A stretch of DNA of 64,000 nt from Lysobacter enzymogenes (GCF_023617245.1 NZ_CP067396.1:5297001-5361000); one strand, 5' to 3'. Counted from the stretch's first letter, positions 37,846-46,724 are shown. A program made the numbers and translations. Notes: generated from the letters alone by a model not told the origin.

Positions 37846-40614
37846 ATGTCCGTTCCCGCCCTCAATCTGCAAACCAAGGCCGCCACCTACGTGCCCGGCA
37901 ACGGCGACTACAAGTCGCCGACCAAGGCCGAACTGGAGGAGCTCGCCGACAAGCTGCACGATGTCGGCGAAAAGAAGGCCAAGAAGGACGACTACGACCG
38001 CCGCCTGGAGTCGCTGGCCAGCGAATTCCTGCCCACGCTGAGCCCGCAGGACCGCGGCCGCTTCATCGGCACGGTGATGGAGAAGGACAAGGGCGCGCTG
38101 GATTCGTGGCTGCAGAAGGACCGGCTCGACAAGCTCGTCGACAACGGACGGCTCGACGACAGCGACCGCAAGCGCCTGCTCGACGCGGTCGGCCGCGGCT
38201 TCGGCGACGACCACATCCCCAAGGACAAGGCCGCCGAATTCGTCGACACCGGGCGCAAGCCCGCGCCCGAACCCGAGCCCGAAGCGCCGAAGGACGACAA
38301 GCCGGCCGAGCCGCCCAAGGACATCCTCGACGGCGGTTTCCGCGAGTTCGGCCAGGACGACCGGGTCGTCTACGACGACATCAAGAACGTCTCCTACCCG
38401 GGCGAATACAAGGACGGCTGGCTGCGCTTCGAGACCAAGGACGGCGGCAAGTTCGCGGTCGACAAGGCCAGCGCGCCCGACGTGTACGCGCTGGCCGAGC
38501 GCAGTTATCTCGACGTCGGCCAGCAGACCATCGACAACGCGCGCGAGCGCGCCAAGCTCGACCCGACCGCCAAGACCGACGTGTTCTCGCTGGAGACCAG
38601 CGAGGAAGTCGACGGCCACAAGCTCAAGGTCGGCGACGCGGCGATGAAGCTGATGATCGACGAGATCAAGGGCAAGAAGGATCTCTACGACGGCAGCCCG
38701 CAGGCCGAGTTCCTGCGCATGGTCGAGGCGCGCAGCGCGGTGACCAACGGCAAGTTCGTCCATCCGGTCTACGAGAACCGCCACATCAACGTCGGCGGCC
38801 GGACCAAGACCGAGACCGAGAACCTGCTCAAGCTCGAACCGGCCGACATGAAGGAAATGCTCGACGAGGGCAAGATCAACCGGCGCCTGGACGCGCTGAT
38901 GCGCGACGAACAGGTGTCGGCGCTGTACGAGAAGAGCCTCAAGGAAGCCGTCGGCAAGGTTCCGGAAGAAGACCGCAAGTCGATGGCCGACAAACTGGCC
39001 AAGGTGGTGGAGAGCCCGGACTACGTGCAGGAGATCGGCAAGCTGCCCAAGTGGGACCAGCCGCGCGCGCAGGCCGATGTCGAAGATGCGGTCTCGCAGT
39101 TGGGCCTGCTCGATCCCGAGCGGGCCAAGTCCGCCGGGCAGACGTTCGCGATGAACGCGTTGGCGCGCGACATCGACGCCGGCCTCGCCGACGGCGAATT
39201 CACGCCCGAGGCCGACGTGGACGGCGTCGAGGCCGGCCTCGGCGCGATCACCACCGCGATGGAGAAGGCCAAGCTGCCGGTCGACCTGACCGAAGGCGTC
39301 AAGGAATTCCTCGACAAGGGCGGCGACGACGCCAAGCGCGATTTCGCCCAGGTGGCGAAGGAACTGCGCGCGAACGGCTACGCGCCGGAGGACATCGACA
39401 AGGCCTTCGCCGATGTGGATTTCAAGAGCGACAGGAAGGACAGCATCCGCGGCCTGATCGGCCAGCTCGATTCCAGCGGCCTGCTGCCGTCGGTCAGCGG
39501 CGCCATCGGCATCGCCTCGACCGTGCGCGGGCTGGTCAACGACGGGTTCGGCGAGACGCCGGAGGAAAAGCTCGCCGTCGCCGGCGGCATCATCGGCATG
39601 GTCGGCTCGCTGCCCGATGCGAAGAAGCTGCTGTCCAACCTGGGCAAGGGCATCGACGGCTCGGCGCTGGACCTGCTCGACGTGGACAAGGCGGTCAAGG
39701 AGAACATCGGCGTGGAGACGCGCTACGGCAACCAGGCGGTGTCGGCGATCGGCGACAACGTCGGCGCGGCCGACATCCCGCCGACCGATATCGCCAACCG
39801 CGACCAGATCGTCGAGGGCATCGAGCGGACCGCGGGCGATCCGGCCCAGGGCAATCTCTCGCGCATCTCGCAATCCACGCTGAAGGTGCTGTCCGACTAT
39901 TCCGGCAAGGCCGGAGGCGTGCTCGGCGTGGTCACCGGCGGCATGGGCGCGGCCGAGGCGTTCAAGGGCGACAGCTCCAGCGCGGAAAAGGCCGAGGCGG
40001 TGCTCAACGTGGTCTCCGGCACGCTCGACCTCGCCCCGGACGTGCTCAAGGCCGGCAGCCGCTTCGTTTCCGCGGTCGGCGGGCAAGCCGCCGGCGCGGT
40101 CGCCGAGCGCGTGGTCGGCGCGATCACCCGCGGGCTCGGGCCGATCGGCATGCTGCTGAGCGTGGCCTCGGAACTGGTCTCGGTGTTCGTCAACAACGCC
40201 AAGGACAAGAAGGAAGCCAGCGAACAGTACGACTGGTTCAAAAAGCTCGGCGACGACGGCGTCACCCAGGGCGACTGGAACCTCAAGTACGACTATGCGG
40301 TGACCACGCTCAACAGCTTCGGCAACGCGCGCGACTACATCAACAACCTGCGCGAACTGCGCGGCGCCGACTGGGGCGGCCGCCAGGCGCCGGGCGACCG
40401 CAGCATCTTCGACTTCCACCGCGAGGAATTCGCCGACTTCAAGGGCAAGTGGGAGAAGGACCGCGGCGCCGACACCTATGTCGAGTTCCTCGACCCCGAT
40501 AAGCGCAAGGCCGACTTCAAGCGCGAGAAGGAGCACATGGACGAGGTCGAGGAGTACATGGACAAGCATCCGACCTACTTCCCCGGTTATAACGACTGGG
40601 TGCTCGAGCTCTGA
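37846..40614 (+). CDS. Large effector-like protein with shared N-terminal module (protein A)
   Basis: 922 residues from ATG 37846 (MSVPALNLQTKAATYVPGNG). No signal peptide; strongly charged (Asp, Lys, Glu), unlike neighbouring housekeeping genes. Residues about 28-110 (DYDRRLESLASEFLPTLSP, ALDSWLQKDRLDKLVDNG) are homologous by eye to the N terminus of the 535-residue protein encoded at 44170-45777. A Pro/Glu/Asp-rich linker follows near 140-165. Hydrophobic, glycine-rich segments near 543-590, 686-705 and 762-785 (GPIGMLLSVASELVSVFVNN) could insert in membranes, as in secreted translocators or pore-forming effectors. Candidate substrate of a specialised secretion system; function not recognised. 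Confidence 0.8.
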   Translation: MSVPALNLQTKAATYVPGNGDYKSPTKAELEELADKLHDVGEKKAKKDDYDRRLESLASEFLPTLSPQDRGRFIGTVMEKDKGALDSWLQKDRLDKLVDNGRLDDSDRKRLLDAVGRGFGDDHIPKDKAAEFVDTGRKPAPEPEPEAPKDDKPAEPPKDILDGGFREFGQDDRVVYDDIKNVSYPGEYKDGWLRFETKDGGKFAVDKASAPDVYALAERSYLDVGQQTIDNARERAKLDPTAKTDVFSLETSEEVDGHKLKVGDAAMKLMIDEIKGKKDLYDGSPQAEFLRMVEARSAVTNGKFVHPVYENRHINVGGRTKTETENLLKLEPADMKEMLDEGKINRRLDALMRDEQVSALYEKSLKEAVGKVPEEDRKSMADKLAKVVESPDYVQEIGKLPKWDQPRAQADVEDAVSQLGLLDPERAKSAGQTFAMNALARDIDAGLADGEFTPEADVDGVEAGLGAITTAMEKAKLPVDLTEGVKEFLDKGGDDAKRDFAQVAKELRANGYAPEDIDKAFADVDFKSDRKDSIRGLIGQLDSSGLLPSVSGAIGIASTVRGLVNDGFGETPEEKLAVAGGIIGMVGSLPDAKKLLSNLGKGIDGSALDLLDVDKAVKENIGVETRYGNQAVSAIGDNVGAADIPPTDIANRDQIVEGIERTAGDPAQGNLSRISQSTLKVLSDYSGKAGGVLGVVTGGMGAAEAFKGDSSSAEKAEAVLNVVSGTLDLAPDVLKAGSRFVSAVGGQAAGAVAERVVGAITRGLGPIGMLLSVASELVSVFVNNAKDKKEASEQYDWFKKLGDDGVTQGDWNLKYDYAVTTLNSFGNARDYINNLRELRGADWGGRQAPGDRSIFDFHREEFADFKGKWEKDRGADTYVEFLDPDKRKADFKREKEHMDEVEEYMDKHPTYFPGYNDWVLEL

Positions 40615-41182
40615 GCCTCGGCGAAGAACTTCGGACGCCGGCGAAAGCGTCCGGAGCCGACTGGAAAACTCGAACGCTTGCATCGGCATCCGAATGCCGA
40701 ACGGAAAACTCGAACGCCTGCGTCGGCGCCCGAAGTCGAACGGAAGAGTTCGCACGCCCGCTGCAAAATCCGCAGCCCGCCAAGCGCCACGTCTCCATCC
40801 GCGCAAACGACGTCGCACCGCACACTCGGCCACCGCGTGCGGCGCGCTTCTCCGGGGTACCACGCGCGCCATCGCGTCAGGATCGTGAACGCCGTCTGTG
40901 ATGCGCGCACCCGCCGCATTGCGAGCCCCGCCACACAAGACCGCACGGGCTCCACCGACGCTCACCGCGCGTGACGCGCGGCGCCGGAAAACTGCGAACG
41001 AATGCCGGCACGGCTTCGCGCGGCCTTGAACAAACGCAACGTCCAATGCGCCTGCGCGCCGGCCTCATGCATGACCTCCCCCATGCGGCGTGGACGCGCG
41101 TCCGCGCGGCCGCGCGCGGTGCCGCGATCCGGCGGCACCGCGCGCGCGCCGTTCGCCCGCCCCCTTGCCAGAGGAAACCGCG
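40615..41182. other. 568-base intergenic region with 40-bp tandem repeat
   Basis: No supported gene. The first 130 bases contain the 40-bp tandem repeat listed separately and a degraded third copy. The remainder is G+C-rich without recognised motifs; GAGGAAA at 41171-41177 is the ribosome binding site of the RlpA-like gene. Confidence 0.45.
40656..40735. repeat. Two 40-bp tandem direct repeats
   Basis: 40656-40695 and 40696-40735 are about 85 percent identical; the core GGAAAACTCGAACGC is exact in both. A decayed third unit begins at 40736 (TCGAACGGAAGAGTTCG). Located 40 bases downstream of the effector-like gene, in a gene-free stretch. Confidence 0.75.
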
Positions 41183-41632
41183 ATGCCCGCTACCGCACTG
41201 CGTCCGTTCGTCCGCGTCCTGTTCGTCGCCGGCGCGCTGTGCGCGTCCACAACCGCGTTCGCACAGCAACCGCTGTCGCCGAACTACCCGTCCGTGCCCA
41301 CCGTCGAGCTGCTCGATCCCGGCGCCTCCGCGCAAAGCGGTACGCTGGCGGTGTGCAATGCGACCTGGTACGGCGCCGAAGGCGAGATTCCGGAAGGCTG
41401 GCCGACCGCCAGCGGCGAACCGTTCCACCGCTTCGCCCTGGCCGCCGCGCACAACTCGCTGCCGTTCGGCACCAATGTGCGCGTGACTTATCAAGGCCGT
41501 TCGGTGGTGGTGCGCATCAACGATCGCGGCGGCTTCGGCGGCGCGGTCTGCATCGACCTGACCTACGGCGCGTTCCTGCGCATCGCCAATCCGGACCTGG
41601 GCGTCATCGGCGTCGACTATCAAGTGCAATAA
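41183..41632 (+). CDS. Secreted RlpA-like double-psi beta-barrel protein
   Basis: 149 residues from ATG 41183 with GAGGAAA 5 bases upstream. Signal peptide ending in AFAQ near residue 25. Mature protein: GTLAVCNATWYGAEGEIPEGW, TASGEPFHRFALAAAHNSLP, FGTNVRVTYQGRSVVVRIND, RGGFGGAVCIDLTYGAFLRI. This is the RlpA/expansin-like domain with the conserved NDRGGF and Asp of lytic transglycosylases (or glycan binders). No SPOR domain, so it is a short stand-alone version. Probably acts on or binds peptidoglycan or plant/fungal wall glycan outside the cell. Confidence 0.87.
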   Translation: MPATALRPFVRVLFVAGALCASTTAFAQQPLSPNYPSVPTVELLDPGASAQSGTLAVCNATWYGAEGEIPEGWPTASGEPFHRFALAAAHNSLPFGTNVRVTYQGRSVVVRINDRGGFGGAVCIDLTYGAFLRIANPDLGVIGVDYQVQ

Positions 41633-41701
41633 GCGCGGCGCGGCGCGGCGACGACGGCGCGCGGGTGGTCATGCCCACGCCATGACACCGCGACGCAAGC
41701 A

Positions 41702-41719
41702 TTAGGGTCAGCCCCAGCT
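41702..41719 (+). promoter_or_regulatory. Shared TTAGGG-type upstream motif (LysM gene)
   Basis: TTAGGGTCAGCCCCAGCT, ending 62 bases before the LysM gene start. It matches the element upstream of the 535-residue effector-like gene in 14 of 18 positions at nearly the same distance (55 bases there). Activator site or promoter element; inference. Confidence 0.55.
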
Positions 41720-41781
41720 GTGATCCGTCCCCGTCATCGGCTGCAATGCCCCGGCATCCCCCGCACGCACCGAGGCAAGCG

Positions 41782-42387
41782 ATGACGACCCTGAACGGCC
41801 CGTCCTATTCCGGCCCGCAATTGGGCGACCTGGTCAACACCAAGGCCGAGATCGAGAACCGGCAGGTGGCCGTACCCGTCGGCTATAAACCGGTCGTGGT
41901 CGAACCCGGCGACACCTTGAGCGAGATCGCCGAGGCCAACGACATCCCGCTGGCGCAGCTGCTGGCGGCCAATCCTCAATTCAGCCTGGACCCCGCGTCG
42001 AATCCGAACACCCGCAGCGCCGACCTGATCTATCCGGGCGAAACCGTGTTCGTGCCCAGCGACGAAGCCAGGGCCAGCGACGCGGCCGCGGCCAAGTACG
42101 CCCAGGCGCTCGACGACAGCGAGCAGCCCTCCGCCACCCACGGCGAATGGGAAACCAAGTCCAAGGCGGTGACCGACGCCAAGGTCGAGTTCACCCAGGC
42201 GGTGAAGGCCGAGATCGACGCCAGCATGACCTACAGCGGCAACAGCCGCGAAGACTTCGGCAAGGAAGCGGCCGCGATCGGCGAGAAGATCGCCCAGCGC
42301 TACGAAAACGCCGGCCGCCCGGACCTGGCCCAGGCCGCGCGCGAAGCCGGCCAACAGCGCGAGACCGAGATCAACAACGAAGTCTGA
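41782..42387 (+). CDS. LysM-domain protein without signal peptide
   Basis: 201 residues from ATG 41782 (MTTLNGPSYSGPQLGDLVNT). One LysM domain at about 38-95: VVVEPGDTLSEIAEANDIPL, AQLLAANPQF and LIYPGETVFVPSD. The C-terminal half is helical and charged (SKAVTDAKVEFTQAVKAEID, DFGKEAAAIGEKIAQRYENA). No Sec signal, although LysM binds peptidoglycan, so it must leave the cytoplasm by another route or act at lysis. It lies between the two effector-like genes and shares their upstream motif, which suggests a common export or regulon. Strong terminator directly behind. Confidence 0.85.
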   Translation: MTTLNGPSYSGPQLGDLVNTKAEIENRQVAVPVGYKPVVVEPGDTLSEIAEANDIPLAQLLAANPQFSLDPASNPNTRSADLIYPGETVFVPSDEARASDAAAAKYAQALDDSEQPSATHGEWETKSKAVTDAKVEFTQAVKAEIDASMTYSGNSREDFGKEAAAIGEKIAQRYENAGRPDLAQAAREAGQQRETEINNEV

Positions 42388-42397
42388 GCGCCGCGCG

Positions 42398-42435
42398 AAC
42401 GAAAAAGGCGCGCCCCGCGGCGCGCCTTTTTCGTT
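42398..42435. terminator. Strong bidirectional Rho-independent terminator
   Basis: Perfect 17-bp stem (42398-42414 with 42419-42435) with CCGC loop, G+C-rich core GGCGCGCC and A5/T5 flanks, giving a U-run in both directions. It lies between the convergent LysM and LysE-family genes. Confidence 0.92.
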
Positions 42436-42450
42436 GCCGCACCGAAGCGC

Positions 42451-43068
42451 TCAGCCCAGCGGCTGCAACAGCAACATCAGGCACAGCGCCCACATGAACA
42501 AGGCGATGCCGCCGTCGAGCACCCGCCACGCGCGCGGGTTGCGGAACACCGGCTGCAGCAGGCGCGCGCCGAAGCCCAGCGAAGCGAACCAGACCACGCT
42601 CGCCAGGCAGGCGCCGATGGCGAAGGCCCAGCGCAGATCGCCGTCGTAGCGGGTCGACAGGCTGCCGAGCAGGACCATGGTGTCCAGATACACGTGCGGA
42701 TTGAGGAAGGTGAAGGCCAGGCAGGTCAGCACCGCCGTGCGCAGGGTCTGCTGCTGGGCGTTGGACGCGGCCAGCCCGCCGCTGCCCTGCCAGGCGCGGC
42801 GCGCGGCCAGGAAACCGTAGACGCCGAGGAAGGCGGCGCCGCCGAAGCGCAGCACCTGCAGCAGGGTCGGCCAGGCCTGCACCAGCGCGCCGATGCCGGC
42901 GACGCCGGCCAGGATCAGGGCGATGTCGCTGAAGGCGCAGATCGCCACCACCGGGCCGACATGGCGGCGGGCCAGGCCCTGGCGCAGCACGAACGCGTTC
43001 TGCGCGCCGATGGCGATGATCAGGCCGGCACTGGCGAGGAAACCGGCGAGGGCGGCGGCGGACAGCAT
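42451..43068 (-). CDS. argO: LysE/ArgO-family amino acid exporter
   Basis: 205 residues, ArgO length. Six hydrophobic helices; LIIAIGAQNAFVLRQGLARRHVGPV near 15-40 and TFLNPHVYLDTMVLLG near 130-145 are the conserved family sequences. Exports basic amino acids, typically arginine or lysine, across the inner membrane. Divergent from a LysR-type gene that matches ArgP/LysG, the usual activator of this exporter; the 109-base gap between them should hold the control site. Confidence 0.9.
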   Translation of the reverse strand: MLSAAALAGFLASAGLIIAIGAQNAFVLRQGLARRHVGPVVAICAFSDIALILAGVAGIGALVQAWPTLLQVLRFGGAAFLGVYGFLAARRAWQGSGGLAASNAQQQTLRTAVLTCLAFTFLNPHVYLDTMVLLGSLSTRYDGDLRWAFAIGACLASVVWFASLGFGARLLQPVFRNPRAWRVLDGGIALFMWALCLMLLLQPLG

Positions 43069-43177
43069 GACGAAACTCCGGGAAAGCGGCGGGGACGCGG
43101 CATCCTGCCGGCGCGCCCCGCTTAAGACCAGCTAATTTTCCTTTACTCTATGAAGAATTTCTAATGAAGGGCCGGCC

Positions 43178-44074
43178 ATGGACCTGCTCCATCCGCAACT
43201 CGCGGCCTTCGCCGCCGTGCTCGAGGAAGGCAGTTTCGAAGCCGCGGCGCGGCGGCTGTCGGTCACCGCTTCGGCGGTGTCGCAGCGGATCAAGGCGCTG
43301 GAGGACCGGCTCGGCCAGGTCCTGGTGGTGCGCCAGGCGCCGTGCCGGCCGACCCGCGCCGGCGAGCGGCTGCTGCGCCGGGTGCGGCCGATGCAGGCGC
43401 TGGAGGCCGAGGCGCTGGCCGACTTCCTGCCCGAAGACCGCGAAGCCGCGCCGACCCGGCCGGTCGTGATCGCGGTCAACGACGATTCGCTCGACAGCTG
43501 GTTCCTGGCGGCGATGGCGCGCCTGCACCGCCAGCACGGCTATCTGTTCGACATCCGCGTCGACGATCAGGACCACACCCTGGACCTGCTGCGCAACGGC
43601 ACCGCGCTCGGCGCGATCACCGCCGAGGCCAACGCGCTGCAGGGCTGCAACGTGCATCCGCTGGGCGTCATGCGCTACCGCGCGATCGCCTCGCCGCAGT
43701 TCGCCGCGCGCCACTTCGCCGACGGCATGAACGCCGCCGCGCTGGCGCGCGCGCCGATGATCGTGTTCAACCGCAAGGACGAGTTGCAATGGCGCTACGT
43801 GCGCCGGATCACCCGCGCGCGGCTGGCGCCGCCGGTGCACTACGTGCCGACCTCGACCGGCTTCGTCGAGGCCTCCGCGCTCGGCCTGGGCTGGTGCCTG
43901 GCGCCGGAGTCGCTGACCGGCGCGGCCTTGCGCGGCGGACGCATCGTGCTGGTCGATCCAGGCCGCTCGCTCGACGTGCCGCTGTACTGGCAGCACGCGG
44001 CGGTGCGTTCGTCGGTGTTGCAGCGCATCGGCGCCGCGCTGCGCGAGGCCGCGACCGAAGCGCTGCGGCTTTAG
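43178..44074 (+). CDS. argP: LysR-family regulator ArgP/LysG type
   Basis: 298 residues. N-terminal HTH: LAAFAAVLEEGSFEAAARRLSVTASAVSQRIKALEDRLGQVLVVR. The effector domain carries VVIAVNDDSLDSWFLAAMARL, DHTLDLLRNGTALGAITAEA and VEASALGLGWCLAPESL, the pattern of ArgP (IciA). It should activate the divergent argO-like exporter when lysine or arginine levels change. Length and order are standard. Confidence 0.92.
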   Translation: MDLLHPQLAAFAAVLEEGSFEAAARRLSVTASAVSQRIKALEDRLGQVLVVRQAPCRPTRAGERLLRRVRPMQALEAEALADFLPEDREAAPTRPVVIAVNDDSLDSWFLAAMARLHRQHGYLFDIRVDDQDHTLDLLRNGTALGAITAEANALQGCNVHPLGVMRYRAIASPQFAARHFADGMNAAALARAPMIVFNRKDELQWRYVRRITRARLAPPVHYVPTSTGFVEASALGLGWCLAPESLTGAALRGGRIVLVDPGRSLDVPLYWQHAAVRSSVLQRIGAALREAATEALRL

Positions 44075-44169
44075 CCGATGCCGCGCCCGGCGCGGTCTGC
44101 GCTACCGCGGCGTCAGTCCGCGCGCACGCGCGGCGTCGTAACGCCATCGCTCAGCGGCGCGCTCACCCG

Positions 44170-45777
44170 TCACCCGCCCTTGGCGCCGGCGATGTAGTTC
44201 TTGTAGCTGTCCATCTGCGTGGTGATCTCGCCGTCGCGCGCCGACGAGCTCAGGATCGCGTCCTGGATGAAGCTGTTGGATTCGTTCTTCAGCCCTTCCA
44301 GGTACTGATAGTCCTCGGGCAGCGCGTCGATGATCGCCTGCTTGGCCTGGTCGGTCAGCTGGCCCTGGCCGTCGGTCAGCAGTTGCTTGGGAATCGCGGT
44401 CAGCGCGTCCTCGACCGCGGTCTTGGCCTGCTCGCTCAGGCCGCCGAGCACGCCGTCGAGCTTGTTGGTGATCGCCTTGGCGGCGAAGTCGCCGCCGACC
44501 GGGATCGCCGATACGCCCAGGTCGATCAGGTAACCGACGAAGGCGTCGCGCGCGGCCTGGTCGGCGCGCAGGTCGACGTAGCCGGAGGACACCGCGTCCT
44601 GCATCACCGCGCCGATCATCGCCAGGCGGGTGGTGCTCAGGTCGACCGCCTCGATGTCGGCCTCGTCGATCTTGCCGTCGCCGGTGACGTCGGTGCCTTC
44701 GGCGCGGTTGCTCACGCGCACGTCGTTGGCGGTGAACCGGCCGAGCTGGTCCATGATCGCGGCGCTATGGCTGTTGTCCGGATTCAAACCGGTCAGGCGC
44801 ACCAGATTGGACAGCGCGGCGAGGTTCTCGCCGATCACCGTGCTCTTCTCGTTGCTGGAGCCGGCGGTCTGCTGCGGGTTGGGCACCAGCGCGTCCTTGA
44901 GGATGGTCTCGCCATGGGTCTGCATCAGTTCGCCCAGGGCTTCGGCGCGGGCGTCCAGCGGCTTGTTGTCGTAGGTGTAGTACTGGTTCTCCAGGCCGTC
45001 GCCCTTGGAGTGCTCGCCGACATAGTCGACCAGTTCGCGCACCTGCTCGGGCGTGCCGTGGCGCGAGGTGTTCTCGATCAGGATCGCCATCGGATCGCGC
45101 ACGTTGCTGCCGTCGGCGTCGTGCTTGGCCTGCAGGCCCATGCCGTACTGGGACACGTCGTCGCGCAACTGGTTGCGCTGGTCAGGGCTGAGCCGGCCCA
45201 GCGCGGCGTTGACCGCGTCCGAACCGCCGGACTGGTCCAGGGCGTTGAGCAGGATGCCGGCGTAGGCCGGCGTTTCCGGCATCTGCGGATGGCCGTCGAC
45301 GTACAGGCGCTGGGTCAGCATGTCGCCGGCGAATTTCTCGATGAAGGCGCTGGACGCGGACGAGTTGCTCGAGGTCAGGGTGCCGATCAGGTCGTTGAGC
45401 TGGTCGGGATCGGGCGTCAGCATGCCGCCGCCGGCGACCGCGCCGGAACCGTAGATGTTGGTGAACGACAGCGCGTCCTCGAACGACACTTGGCCATCGA
45501 CATAGGCCTGGCCGAACGAGTCGAAGATCGACTGGCGCTCGCGGTCGGTGATGGTGCCCTCGCCGACCAGCGAGTTGAGCCGGTCGACGGTCAGCCAGGA
45601 ACGGGTCGCGCCGGAGTCTTGCTTGAGGATCTCCTGGAACAACGACTCGCGCGTGGACGGATCGAGCTTGTCGAGCTCCTGCGCGAAGAAATCCATTCGC
45701 TGCTCGTAGTTGTCGGCGATGAGCCAGCGGTAGCCCTTGTCGAGGATTTCGCTGGCTTTTTGCTGGATGTCGGTCAT
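44170..45777 (-). CDS. Effector-like protein with shared N-terminal module and EF-hand (protein B)
   Basis: 535 residues from ATG 45777 (MTDIQQKASEILDKGYRWLI), with AGGGCG upstream. No signal peptide; acidic. Residues about 5-90 (NYEQRMDFFAQELDKLDPSTR, SGATRSWLTVDRLNSLVGEG) match the N terminus of the 922-residue protein encoded at 37846-40614: D-x-Y-x2-R, GA-x2-SWL-x2-DRL-x2-LV-x2-G in the same order. Residues 363-374 are a textbook EF-hand loop (DVTGDGKIDEAD). A Gly/Ala-rich weakly hydrophobic part (LGVSAIPVGGDFAAKAITNK) follows. The gene ends in a helical tail. Probably an exported calcium-binding effector or structural protein; function unknown. Confidence 0.8.
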   Translation of the reverse strand: MTDIQQKASEILDKGYRWLIADNYEQRMDFFAQELDKLDPSTRESLFQEILKQDSGATRSWLTVDRLNSLVGEGTITDRERQSIFDSFGQAYVDGQVSFEDALSFTNIYGSGAVAGGGMLTPDPDQLNDLIGTLTSSNSSASSAFIEKFAGDMLTQRLYVDGHPQMPETPAYAGILLNALDQSGGSDAVNAALGRLSPDQRNQLRDDVSQYGMGLQAKHDADGSNVRDPMAILIENTSRHGTPEQVRELVDYVGEHSKGDGLENQYYTYDNKPLDARAEALGELMQTHGETILKDALVPNPQQTAGSSNEKSTVIGENLAALSNLVRLTGLNPDNSHSAAIMDQLGRFTANDVRVSNRAEGTDVTGDGKIDEADIEAVDLSTTRLAMIGAVMQDAVSSGYVDLRADQAARDAFVGYLIDLGVSAIPVGGDFAAKAITNKLDGVLGGLSEQAKTAVEDALTAIPKQLLTDGQGQLTDQAKQAIIDALPEDYQYLEGLKNESNSFIQDAILSSSARDGEITTQMDSYKNYIAGAKGG

Positions 45778-45832
45778 GGCGGCGCCCTGCGATGGGTTTG
45801 GGCGCACGGTAGCCGCGCAACGCCGCGGCGAT

Positions 45833-45850
45833 AACTAGGGCCGCCCCTAA
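45833..45850 (-). promoter_or_regulatory. Shared TTAGGG-type upstream motif (protein B gene)
   Basis: Read on the minus strand TTAGGGGCGGCCCTAGTT, 55 bases upstream of the 535-residue gene. 14 of 18 positions match the LysM upstream element. The core TTAGGG-N4-CCCTAG is close to palindromic here, as expected for a dimeric regulator. Confidence 0.55.
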
Positions 45851-46077
45851 GTGCCCGCGTTCATGTAGTTGAGCGGGACGTGCAGGCGATCGCGACGGGC
45901 GCGCCGCGCAGGCAGCCCCCACCGCCGCGCGAAGTGCGAACGCGACGCCGGCATCGCCGCAGCGCGCGCGTCGTTCCGGCCGGCATCGGCCGCGCGTGCC
46001 GTGCGACGAAAACGGCCGCGGGATCGCCGCGGCCGGAATGCGATACGGTGCGCGAGCGCTGCCGGCGCCCGCCAGGT

Positions 46078-46296
46078 TCAGCCGCCTTGACTGCTCAACA
46101 GCAGGCAGGTGCGGATGCAGGCCACGTTCTCCTTGGCGCAGGTCTTGGACGGATCACCCTCCAACAGGCACTGGTCGAACCAGAAATTGCATGAGTCCAG
46201 GCATTCCTGCGGGTCGGGCACCGTCGCCGACGCACCGAAGCCCATACCGAACATGAGCATCGCCAATGCCGTCCAACCGATAGCGTTTCGCTTCAT
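46078..46296 (-). CDS. Small secreted Cys-rich protein with twin CX3C motif
   Basis: 72 residues; AAGGAGATAT precedes ATG 46296 by 6 bases, one of the best ribosome binding sites of the window. Signal peptide MKRNAIGWTALAMLMFGMGF cleaved near SATV. The mature part of about 47 residues has six Cys: ECLDSCN, QCLLEG, KTCAKENV and ACIRTC, that is CX3C and CX3C flanking two single Cys, the layout of helical-hairpin disulfide proteins. No family recognised. Periplasmic or secreted; TATACT-like -10 read leftward at 46352-46357. Confidence 0.8.
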   Translation of the reverse strand: MKRNAIGWTALAMLMFGMGFGASATVPDPQECLDSCNFWFDQCLLEGDPSKTCAKENVACIRTCLLLSSQGG

Positions 46297-46724
46297 TCCA
46301 TATCTCCTTGGATTAAAGACCCGACGCCGGCTCAGTGCCGGCGCCGGATCGAGTATAGGTGCGCAAATCGCCCGCGCGGGCGCGGCGCCGGTTGCGTTTC
46401 AACGGCTGGTGGCGAGGGCTGCCAACTTGTATGCATGCAACGCATATCGCCCGCACATCACATGCGCCAAGAAAGTGCGGCGACGGGTCTCGCTGCATGG
46501 GTATCCCCGTCGCCAGCGTCGATCTGCGGCCGTTCCGAGCCGGAACCCGTCAGCCCCCCGGCCGCCGCTGCGCACGCCCATCCGACAAGGTCGGCAAGGT
46601 CCGCGGGGCTGCGCCGTGTACACCGATCCGCCGACCGCGCGTTGTCATTTTCATGTCAGCGTCGCGACCGGGTGAGAATGCTAAGGTCGGCGACGGTTTA
46701 GCCGACACGGCGCCCCCCGGACCC
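46297..46724. promoter_or_regulatory. Divergent intergenic region upstream of RND operon
   Basis: 428 bases. A -10-like TATACT (minus strand, 46352-46357) fits the Cys-rich gene, with a GCCGGC-N5-GCCGGC hairpin between it and the gene. On the right, an inverted repeat GTCGGC-N9-GCCGAC at 46686-46706 lies 18 bases before the efflux adaptor start and may be an operator. No gene recognised. Confidence 0.45.
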
